A stretch of DNA of 12,584 bases. It comes from Porticoccaceae bacterium (GTDB lineage Bacteria; Pseudomonadota; Gammaproteobacteria; Pseudomonadales; Porticoccaceae). Location: positions 1 to 12,584 of the forward strand of contig JALOAH010000102.1 of the NCBI GenBank assembly GCA_023228865.1, given 5' to 3'. The position numbers and the translations under genes were made by a program. The notes under the pieces are model-generated. The model saw only the letters and a list, made by a program, of their open reading frames with translations, had not been told where the DNA came from and did not search any database. Below are positions 7,316 to 12,584 of this stretch, piece by piece. The first letter of the stretch is position 1, and the number at the start of each line of letters is the position of its first letter.

Positions 7316-7606
7316 TTGGCCGCACCGGCGGCGATGTTGCGCAATTTTGGTTTACCAAGCTGCGCCCAGGGTGTTCTCACTCTCTATCCCGATGTGGTTA
7401 AAAAACACCTGGGGATCGGTAGCAACCGGGTCATTCTCAACGGCATTTCTGTTGGCCATGAAAATAATGATGCGCCAGTCAATGCCAGCCTTACCACCAG
7501 GGTATCCCTCACGGATGCGGTGACTTTTTTCAGCCAACCGAAAAGCCCGCCGTCAAAATTTCGCCACCCGGATTCTCGATTTGAACCCACTTCGAAAGTT
7601 GCATGA
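7316..7606 (+). pseudogene. C-terminal remnant of a nitroreductase-family flavoprotein
   Basis: The plus-strand frame encodes LRNFGLPSCAQGVLTLYPDVV followed by KKHLGIGSNRVILNGISVGH, ENNDAPVN and RVSLTDAVTFF. This matches the C-terminal pattern of nitroreductases that use FMN to reduce nitroaromatics or quinones: a Gly-Leu-x-Ser/Thr-Cys-x-Gln turn, YPDVVR-x-x-LGI, an ISxGYxxPDAPVN segment and a terminal T-x-R-x-x-L-x-x-x-V-x-F. Only about 70 of the usual 200-220 residues are recognisable (about 7316-7531). The FMN-binding arginine-rich N-terminus is missing, no ribosome-binding site precedes the internal ATG at 7334, and the frame runs on for about 25 unrelated residues to the stop at 7606. 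I therefore read it as a decayed gene, truncated at the 5' side. The assignment is from pattern memory, not a search. Confidence 0.6.
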
Positions 7607-7625
7607 GTACGCGCTCAAATCCGGG

Positions 7626-8948
7626 TTAGCGGGGCATTTGTGCCATTTCTTCTCGAATATGGCGCGCACTCAGGACGTAGCACAAAATGGCAAGTGTCAG
7701 GGCACTAGCAACCAAAATCAGCAGGGCATACCTGAGGCTTTCAACACCAAAACCGGGAACCATGTAGTCGCTCAAGGCGCCCACCATCACAGGCCCCAGT
7801 CCCAAACCTATCAGGTTTACCATCAGCAGCACCACGGCCGAGGATACCGCGCGCATGCGCACCTTGACCAGGCTGTGAGTCACGGTGATCAGCGGCGCAA
7901 GATAGCTTGCCAGAATAGCGGCGGGGAAAATAAACAGCAGTAGCGACTGCGCGCTGTTATCGCTAAGCAGCATGCCGATAACAAAGGGAAGTGCCAGCCC
8001 ATAGACCACGGCGACAACCCAGGGATACCAGCGGGCATCGCGAGAGCCAAAACGATCGGCGATATAGCCGATGGCAAAGGTGCCAACAGCGCCGCCAACA
8101 CCAATGGACATCGACAGCCAGGTGCCGACAAGGCCTGTTCCAAGATCGTAGCTGCGAATCAAAAACGACGGCATCCAGTTGAACAGGCAATAGGCGCTGT
8201 ACGAGGACAGAGACCCCGCCATCACCATGTATCTGAATGTTTTGCGCGACCAGAGCAGCAGCAGTGTCTCTTTGAATGATGGATGCTTTTCAGGGCTTTG
8301 ATCAACATTGAGTGGAACCGGATCTCTCCGCGGTTCCGCCACCGTGAAACGAACAATCAATGCCAAAACCAAGCCCGGCAGGCCAACCGCCAACAGCGCA
8401 ACCCGCCAACCAAAAAATTCATGTATCCAGCCCCCCAGCAGAAACCCCACCAGCATGCCGATGTTGACGCCGCTGTTGTAAGTGGCAAGTGCAGTGGCGC
8501 GCTCTTTTACCGGGAAGATATCGGAAATCATGGAATGACTCGGCGGACTGCAGCCAGCCTCCCCCACGCCAACCCCCATGCGCGCAAGAAGCAAGTGTAT
8601 AAAATTTTGCGCCATGCCGCATACAGCCGTCATCAAACTCCATAAACCCAGGGCGTAGGCGACAATATTGCGGCGAATTCCCTGATCAGCCCAGCGAGCA
8701 ATGGGCAGCCCGAGAACAATATAAAAAACGGCAAACGCAAATCCGGTCAGCAAGCCCAACTGGGTATCGGACAATTGCAGCTCGTTTTTAATGGGTTCCT
8801 GAAGAATAGAGAGAATCTGACGGTCGACGAAATTAAACATATAGGTCATCGTCAATATGCCGAGAACGTAATACCTGTACCCTTTGTTGTCGTAAGGATC
8901 ACTATGGACGGCTTTTGAGTTAGTCGCGCCTTGTTTTAAGTCTGTCAT
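7626..8948 (-). CDS. MFS transporter of the spinster-like family
   Basis: This 440-residue inner-membrane protein has about twelve hydrophobic helices in two halves, with a charged central loop around AEPRRDPVPLNVDQSPEKH. Family marks are the first-helix NFVDRQILSILQEPI, the helix 2-3 loop GLPIARWADQGIRRN (a variant of the MFS GxLaDrxGrr motif), and GVGVGEAGCSPPSHSMISDIFP, typical of spinster-like transporters often found near aromatic or steroid catabolic genes in marine bacteria. The substrate is unknown. I placed the start at 8948, where GAGGA lies five bases upstream; the in-frame ATG at 8981 has no ribosome-binding site and would add 11 residues. The end lies 19 bases from the oppositely oriented nitroreductase remnant, so the two may descend from a former catabolic locus. 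Confidence 0.88.
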   Translation of the reverse strand: MTDLKQGATNSKAVHSDPYDNKGYRYYVLGILTMTYMFNFVDRQILSILQEPIKNELQLSDTQLGLLTGFAFAVFYIVLGLPIARWADQGIRRNIVAYALGLWSLMTAVCGMAQNFIHLLLARMGVGVGEAGCSPPSHSMISDIFPVKERATALATYNSGVNIGMLVGFLLGGWIHEFFGWRVALLAVGLPGLVLALIVRFTVAEPRRDPVPLNVDQSPEKHPSFKETLLLLWSRKTFRYMVMAGSLSSYSAYCLFNWMPSFLIRSYDLGTGLVGTWLSMSIGVGGAVGTFAIGYIADRFGSRDARWYPWVVAVVYGLALPFVIGMLLSDNSAQSLLLFIFPAAILASYLAPLITVTHSLVKVRMRAVSSAVVLLMVNLIGLGLGPVMVGALSDYMVPGFGVESLRYALLILVASALTLAILCYVLSARHIREEMAQMPR

Positions 8949-9077
8949 GCGTTCCTCTACTTGATGGCTAAGCCTGCTCATGAAATCTTGTTTTATTGAT
9001 CCGGCAAGCTTTTATGTCCGGTTAATGCGCCACAAGACTGACTGTTGTTCCTGCAAAATCGGCACTTCAACAGAGAT

Positions 9078-9098
9078 TTATTTGACTGAAACAAATAA
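9078..9098. promoter_or_regulatory. Inverted repeat in the gap upstream of the MFS gene
   Basis: TTATTTG and CAAATAA are perfect 7-bp arms around ACTGAAA. The repeat is AT-rich and lies about 130 bases upstream of the MFS start, where an operator for a local repressor could sit, or it may be chance. It is the only structured item I see in the 301-base gap 8949-9249; an open frame on plus at 8980-9171 has no supporting features. Confidence 0.25.
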
Positions 9099-9249
9099 TA
9101 TCAAAAAAGACGCGCCAAACCCAATACTGTTCTTTTTTACTGGTCATTTGCCAATTTGCGCCCTACAGTAAAACCCGCCAGCCGAGAATGGCATCAGCTG
9201 CCTGAATTTTCCCGTCAAAATAGCGCGAGATTGATTGCAAAACAGGCGT

Positions 9250-10611
9250 TCACAGGGCAAAGGGGGTAGAGATCAAAACGATGGCATCACCACTCCCGCC
9301 ATTGGTGCATTCGCTTGACGACAGCGTGGCAGGAAACAGAAAAGCTTCCTCGGGCGCCAGCACATCGGATCCAATACTGATCTGACCTGCGACCATCATT
9401 AGCAAAAAGTAACTGCCTCGGCAGGGAAAACGGTATTTCCCCCCCGCCTTCAGGGTCAAGCGATAAACGTTGAAATCGTCAAAGGCGACAACCTGCTCCA
9501 GGCAAAAGCTTGATGTCTTTTCAACAAGCACCAGTTTCTCGACAGCGCCGGGATCAAGACCCATAAGCTGTACGGCTTCCTCCGTGTCCCAGTGATTTTG
9601 CGTCAATACTTTCTGGGAAAAACTGAGTATTTTTCGCTCATACACCGGAGACTGAAACTCAACGGCACGAACACCGCGCTGAAGAGCATGGGGAATGAGG
9701 CAGTCCACCTTGACCACATCGCCGATTCTGAGAGGTACCACATGGGTAAAATCGTTCATTTCCTGGCGGCTCACAAGCTCCTGCGCCAGCAGGGAATTCG
9801 GAACATTAAGGAGCCAGCGCTTCAATTGTTCAGCACCCACGGGGTCGTTGAGCCCCACCCCGGCGGAAACACGGCACTGATCCAGAATAGCATCGATGCT
9901 GCGCCGAACAGCTTCATACTTTTTAACCGCTGCGAGATAGGCACTGCGAAATCCGTTGTCATCGCCATACAACTGCCGTTTTGACGGCGAAAAACCATAG
10001 CGAATAGCGCCCTCTCCAGTGGGCCAGGCTTGCGGCGCAATCGCCGTGACCACATAAACTTCCTGCTTTTGCTGGTGCAGTTCAAAGTAAAGATCGCCAA
10101 AAGCCTCTTCATGGAGAGGATCCAACACTTTCAACAGGTTCGGCGCCTCAGATCCGCAACAAAGGAGTTGATCTGCTCCCAGGGCAATCAGCCAGGGCAA
10201 AGGCACCGAATAACGGCCATCGGTCACTTCCGACTGCCCTCTTTGCTCGATACCTGTATACCAAATTTCCCGCCCCCAGGGTTTGGCAATATGCACAGGC
10301 CGCAACCGCCAGAACCTGTTCAATGGCACCACCGCTGCCTGCAGGCATGAGGCCAGGTCATCGACATCTGTCAGTTGCAAACAGACTGTCAAACCGCGCA
10401 CGCCCAACCAATGGCGAGCTTGCGCCACTTTTTCAGTGACCACAACTACGGGAGCATCGACATCCGGCCAGGCAATAGCGGCAAAAAGAAGAATGGATGG
10501 TGCCCCTGAAAGGTAGTACTGTTCGAATTCAAAAGTGAAAAATTCAGACCGCCCCTCCTGCAGGCAACGGCGCAACTGTTGGGCGGGATTAATGAGTTCG
10601 CGTATCTTCAC
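9250..10611 (-). CDS. Cupin protein resembling type I phosphomannose isomerase, function unknown
   Basis: The protein has 453 residues. Residues 105-325 follow the outline of ManA-type sugar-phosphate isomerases: AKPWGREIWYTGIEQRG (109-125), LPWLIAL and LLKVLD (138-164), a possible metal-site segment FELHQQKQEVYVV (176-188), YGFSP, and LRIGDVVKVDCLIPHAL (294-310) followed by AVEFQSPVYER (316-326), which parallels the metal-binding PHA(L/Y) and E-x-Q segments. The canonical Q-x-H-P motif is replaced by E-L-H, so metal binding may be altered. A second cupin-like domain is suggested at about 366-430. Residues 1-100 are an extra N-terminal part that I do not recognise. Start is GTG with AGGGGAAA upstream. 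It is divergent from the acidic lipoprotein and has no sugar-nucleotide neighbours. Substrate and activity are unknown. Confidence 0.6.
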   Translation of the reverse strand: MKIRELINPAQQLRRCLQEGRSEFFTFEFEQYYLSGAPSILLFAAIAWPDVDAPVVVVTEKVAQARHWLGVRGLTVCLQLTDVDDLASCLQAAVVPLNRFWRLRPVHIAKPWGREIWYTGIEQRGQSEVTDGRYSVPLPWLIALGADQLLCCGSEAPNLLKVLDPLHEEAFGDLYFELHQQKQEVYVVTAIAPQAWPTGEGAIRYGFSPSKRQLYGDDNGFRSAYLAAVKKYEAVRRSIDAILDQCRVSAGVGLNDPVGAEQLKRWLLNVPNSLLAQELVSRQEMNDFTHVVPLRIGDVVKVDCLIPHALQRGVRAVEFQSPVYERKILSFSQKVLTQNHWDTEEAVQLMGLDPGAVEKLVLVEKTSSFCLEQVVAFDDFNVYRLTLKAGGKYRFPCRGSYFLLMMVAGQISIGSDVLAPEEAFLFPATLSSSECTNGGSGDAIVLISTPFAL

Positions 10612-10659
10612 CGGTTTTTCCCCTGAAAGGAGCCTGCAGAAGTCTAACAGACCCTAAGG

Positions 10660-10687
10660 TTTGGAAAAAATGGCACTTTTTTCCAAA
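10660..10687. promoter_or_regulatory. Perfect 11-bp inverted repeat in the divergent gap
   Basis: TTTGGAAAAAA and TTTTTTCCAAA flank TGGCAC with no mismatch. It is centred in the gap between the cupin gene (minus) and the lipoprotein gene (plus), ending eight bases before the lipoprotein -35. The position suits an operator controlling one or both genes. Because the arms carry A and T runs it might instead act as a small transcription barrier. Confidence 0.45.
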
Positions 10688-10694
10688 TAATCTA

Positions 10695-10725
10695 TTGACC
10701 TTATCCTCAAACATACACCTATAAT
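10695..10725 (+). promoter_or_regulatory. Sigma-70-type promoter of the acidic lipoprotein gene
   Basis: TTGACC (10695-10700) and a perfect TATAAT (10720-10725) are separated by 19 bases, a little longer than the optimal 17. Both hexamers are strong, the region is AT-rich, and the predicted start would leave a leader of about 30 bases before the ATG at 10761. High expression is plausible. Confidence 0.6.
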
Positions 10726-10760
10726 AACGTCCCGGAATAAAAAATCTTGGAGTCAAACTC

Positions 10761-11162
10761 ATGGTCAACCTGAAAACCCTCACAACCCTGTTAACTGTAA
10801 CTGCTTTTTCCCTTGCTCTGACCGCTTGTGGTGGAGACAAAGCCAGCCAACCAGCCGATGCTGCAACCGAAGCTGAAGCGCCAGCAACAATGGAAGAAGC
10901 AACCGAAGCTGCTTCTGAAGCCATGGATTCCGCCGCTGAAGAAACCAGCGATGCCATGGACGAAGCTGCCGACATGGCCGATGACGCCATGGAAGCAACA
11001 GGCGAAGCTGCCGATGAAGCTGCAGACGGCACTGAAAGCCTTATGGATTCAATGAAAGAAGCTGCCGACGATGCTACAGACAACATCGAAGAAACCGCAA
11101 GTGATGCAGTTGACGCTGTTGAAGAAGCTGTTGAAGACGCAGAAGAAGCGATCAAAGAGTAA
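10761..11162 (+). CDS. Small, highly acidic lipoprotein made of 11-residue repeats
   Basis: The 133-residue product begins with a lipoprotein signal: positively charged K5, hydrophobic core, and lipobox LTAC with C23. The residue after the cysteine is Gly, not Asp, so an outer-membrane location is expected. From residue 43 to the end the chain falls into successive 11-residue blocks without gaps (starting at 43, 54, 65, 76, 87, 98, 109, 120), such as AMDSAAEETSD, AMDEAADMADD, IEETASDAVDA and VEEAVEDAEEA. That stretch has about 35 acidic residues and only two lysines, with alanine dominant. Such undecad periodicity predicts an extended amphipathic helix, as in LEA-like and apolipoprotein-like proteins. 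A good GGAG ribosome-binding site and strong promoter precede it, and a strong terminator follows, so it is a single-gene unit. I recognise no named family and infer no function beyond a cell-envelope helix. Confidence 0.85.
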   Translation: MVNLKTLTTLLTVTAFSLALTACGGDKASQPADAATEAEAPATMEEATEAASEAMDSAAEETSDAMDEAADMADDAMEATGEAADEAADGTESLMDSMKEAADDATDNIEETASDAVDAVEEAVEDAEEAIKE

Positions 11163-11181
11163 TTTTTAGGGCTTTTTTCAA

Positions 11182-11210
11182 AAAAAGGCCGGATTTTTTC
11201 CGGCCTTTTT
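11182..11210 (+). terminator. Intrinsic terminator after the acidic lipoprotein gene
   Basis: GGCCGG (11187-11192) pairs with CCGGCC (11200-11205) across an ATTTTTT loop, flanked by an A run and a T run that extend the stem. It lies 20 bases after the stop codon and, because of the flanking A and T runs, could also work for transcripts from the minus strand. Confidence 0.9.
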
Positions 11211-11298
11211 CCATTCCTTTTGTCCCGCATTAACAGATGCTCTGCCCCTGTAAATCTGCTTCAGGCCACTACCCGGCGATTGCCCCCGGCACTTCCTA

Positions 11299-11943
11299 TC
11301 AGTTGGGCGGCTTGCAAAACAGAATCACATCATCGGCGAAAAATTCGGCAACAACCCCCCACTTTCCAGCCAGCCAGTTAAATGTGGCCACTGAGAAAAA
11401 GCTGATGTGCGTGGGATCATTTTTATAGTGCCAGCGACTGAAGGCCGCTTTATCCAGCGCCAGCTTGGTCATTATGCCCAGACAACCACCGGGATTTAGC
11501 AACGACCACAGGCGATCCAGCTCTTCACCGGCTGCGCTGAAGTGTTCAACAACCTCAGTAGCAGTAACAAAGTCATAGCTTCGAGCCAGAGCTTGTTCAT
11601 CGCGGGCGTAGTACGGATCATAAAGCCTTACCCTGCGGCCACTCTCTTCAAACATGACCGACAACGTAGGCCCGGGACCACAGCCGAAATCCAAACCCGA
11701 AGCGGTGGGCGCCAATCGCTTTACCATGGGCTGAAAGAGACGCCCCAAAAATCCCCTGTAGCCCGGGTCATGGGGACTGTTTTGATGGAGGTCATAATGG
11801 GCTTTTTCATCATCAGGGGATAAGTGAAATGATTTTGGCACATAAATCAGGCAGCAATTCTGGCAGCGCCAATAATCCCGTTTTGCATCGGCAAGGAAAA
11901 AATGGGTCTGTGTTTGCAGGCAGAGGGGGCAGCGATCAACCAT
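11299..11943 (-). CDS. SAM-dependent methyltransferase with an N-terminal zinc ribbon
   Basis: The 214-residue protein has an N-terminal four-cysteine knuckle (C5-x2-C8 and C27-x2-C30), typical of a zinc ribbon, then a class I methyltransferase domain. The SAM-binding glycine motif LDFGCGPGPTLS is at 84-95, an acidic residue in LYDPYY (D109) would bind the ribose, and TATEVVEH (127-134) and LLNPGGCLGIMTK (148-160) are motifs II-III of the Methyltransf_23-like group. The methyl acceptor is unknown; zinc-ribbon methyltransferases of this type modify diverse small molecules or sugars. I chose the ATG at 11943, with AGGAA six bases upstream and the cysteine motif immediately after. The frame is open to 12081, but the extra residues look unlike protein and run up to the tRNA terminator. 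It appears to be monocistronic. Confidence 0.85.
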   Translation of the reverse strand: MVDRCPLCLQTQTHFFLADAKRDYWRCQNCCLIYVPKSFHLSPDDEKAHYDLHQNSPHDPGYRGFLGRLFQPMVKRLAPTASGLDFGCGPGPTLSVMFEESGRRVRLYDPYYARDEQALARSYDFVTATEVVEHFSAAGEELDRLWSLLNPGGCLGIMTKLALDKAAFSRWHYKNDPTHISFFSVATFNWLAGKWGVVAEFFADDVILFCKPPN

Positions 11944-12104
11944 GGTTTTTCCTGTCACCGTGAAATCTGTATCCCAATAGTAACTCAGGTTTGAGGTACT
12001 TCTGAAAGTAGTGATTTTTTCCCTTGGACATGTGTAGGCCATTGCCTGATGTCCTGGCGGCGGAATTTGTCGAACCCCCACCGGTTCGAACCTTCTTTAA
12101 GCAC

Positions 12105-12141
12105 AAACATAAAACCCCACGCGCGGTGGGGTTTTATGTTT
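12105..12141 (-). terminator. Intrinsic terminator of the tRNA-Arg gene
   Basis: A perfect 16-bp stem (AAACATAAAACCCCAC with its complement) surrounds a GCGCG loop. On the minus strand the GC-rich core CCCCAC-loop-GTGGGG is followed by TTTTATGTTT. It begins at the last base of the tRNA, so the tRNA 3' end would be trimmed from a very short trailer. Confidence 0.85.
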
Positions 12142-12217
12142 GGCGCACCCGAGAGGATTCGAACCTCTGACCTTTGCCTCCGGAGGGCAACGCTCTATCC
12201 AGCTGAGCTACGGGTGC
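12141..12217 (-). tRNA. tRNA-Arg with anticodon CCG
   Basis: The minus strand gives a full cloverleaf of 77 bases: acceptor GCACCCG paired with CGGGTGC, D stem GCTC/GAGC, anticodon stem TTGCC/GGCAA with loop CTCCGGA (anticodon CCG, reading CGG codons), T arm GAGGTTCGAATCCTC, discriminator G and an encoded CCA. It closely resembles the E. coli CCG arginine tRNA. A 17-base-spaced promoter and a terminator bracket it as a single-tRNA unit. Confidence 0.97.
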
Positions 12218-12246
12218 AAAACTGCACATGAATTTTGGTGCTTGTC

Positions 12247-12272
12247 GCGGCAAGATCTAGAGACAATGCCGC
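12247..12272 (-). promoter_or_regulatory. Hairpin in the tRNA-Arg leader
   Basis: GCGGCA (12247-12252) and TGCCGC (12267-12272) form a perfect 6-bp stem in the transcribed leader between the tRNA promoter and the mature 5' end. It might aid 5' processing of the precursor. It is short and unproven. Confidence 0.35.
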
Positions 12273-12282
12273 AAGGCGCGCC

Positions 12283-12311
12283 ATTCTACCTGTTTTAGGG
12301 CTTCGGCCCAA
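12283..12311 (-). promoter_or_regulatory. tRNA-Arg promoter with GC-rich discriminator
   Basis: On the minus strand TTGGGC (12306-12311) and TAGAAT (12283-12288) are separated by exactly 17 bases. The -10 is followed directly by GGCGCGCC, a GC-rich discriminator typical of stringently controlled stable-RNA promoters. The spacer includes a GGGC-TTCG-GCCC palindrome (12298-12309) that overlaps the -35. Confidence 0.7.
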
Positions 12312-12584
12312 CTGCTTTTTCACTGTTTTTAGCTGTAACCTGGCCATGGCCGTCTCCCATCGCGGTCGCCAGTCTGCGCCCTATCAGATCAGAGGCGGCG
12401 TCGACGGGTTAAGGCTCGAACATATGGGAATATCCCGCAGGGGAAAGAGTCCTTCGATACAGTCTTTTTTTAGCACATGTGAACTAGCAGTAACAAGTTG
12501 GATGCAAACAGACCGACTGTAACCATGCTTCTCTCCCAGCCAATGGTTTAGGATGAGACCACCAGATTACAGCCTCGAAACTCT
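12312..12584. other. Region upstream of the tRNA with nothing recognised
   Basis: I compared both strands with the tmRNA, 4.5S, 6S and RNase P sequences I remember and saw no match. An 18-codon frame with a fair ribosome-binding site (minus, 12526-12470) and a plus-strand ATG at 12553 running off the window are too short to support. A minus-strand frame ending at a stop near 12484 could be the tail of a gene beyond the edge, but its residues look like no family I know. Confidence 0.4.

Noticed and set aside
8980..9171. 63-codon plus-strand frame upstream of the MFS gene
   Set aside because: It has no ribosome-binding site, its composition is unlike a protein, and it lies over the probable promoter region of the MFS gene.
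10589..11230. Long serine/alanine-rich open frame on the minus strand opposite the lipoprotein gene
   Set aside because: It mirrors the GCN/GAN codon pattern of the lipoprotein gene; repeats of that kind keep the antisense frame open. It has no family features.
11944..12081. N-terminal extension of the methyltransferase by 46 residues
   Set aside because: The ATG at 11943 has a good ribosome-binding site and directly precedes the zinc-ribbon motif; the extension looks non-coding.
12235..12522. 95-codon plus-strand frame across the tRNA promoter region
   Set aside because: It covers the tRNA leader and promoter, and the translation shows no motif or plausible fold.
12470..12526. 18-codon hydrophobic peptide (MVTVGLFASNLLLLVHMC) with a GGAGAG upstream, minus strand
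   Set aside because: It is too short to distinguish from chance, with no promoter or downstream gene that would make it a leader peptide.
12553..12584. Possible gene start on plus running off the window (MRPPDYSLET)
   Set aside because: Only ten codons are visible, and the AGG upstream is too close to the ATG to act as a ribosome-binding site.

Overview
The window looks like chromosomal DNA of a gammaproteobacterium outside the Enterobacterales, possibly a marine Cellvibrionales-type lineage. The reasons are the rseA-rpoE pair divergent from nadB, an adjacent ygfX-sdhE / ygfZ cluster, moderate GC content, and an E. coli-like tRNA-Arg(CCG) with encoded CCA. The genus cannot be fixed from this sequence alone. 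I see no CRISPR array, insertion sequence, phage or integron structure.

Layout: (1) 1-1262: envelope-stress regulators on the minus strand, a 3'-truncated rseA (mucA-like) downstream of rpoE (algU-like), with a recognisable sigma-E-type autoregulatory promoter. (2) 1456-5247: nadB (NAD synthesis); convergent with it ygfX and sdhE (flavinylation of succinate dehydrogenase); divergent from sdhE, ygfZ (folate-dependent Fe-S protein maintenance) with a coupled small PGPGW-type membrane protein. (3) 5248-7142: a convergent gap with a perfect 12-bp inverted repeat that also reads as a consensus CRP half-site pair, then a minus-strand fadD-type acyl-CoA ligase whose probable promoter is overlapped by a FadR-like motif. 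(4) 7143-8948: a gap holding the C-terminal remnant of a nitroreductase, then a minus-strand spinster-type MFS transporter. (5) 9250-11210: an uncharacterised cupin / phosphomannose-isomerase-like protein, divergent from a very acidic small lipoprotein built of 11-residue repeats and ended by a strong terminator. (6) 11299-12584: a minus-strand zinc-ribbon methyltransferase, tRNA-Arg(CCG) with promoter and terminator, and about 270 bases in which I recognise nothing.

Functionally, most of the window is housekeeping: stress response, NAD, flavin and Fe-S cofactor assembly, fatty-acid activation and tRNA. NadB, the SdhE client SdhA and fumarate reductase belong to one flavoprotein superfamily, and YgfZ supports Fe-S enzymes, so the left half has a loose redox-cofactor theme. 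The less ordinary material is on the right: the 11-mer-repeat lipoprotein, the cupin protein, the nitroreductase remnant, and several palindromic or repeated intergenic motifs. I did not find a clear new multi-gene system; the most original items are single genes and regulatory sites.
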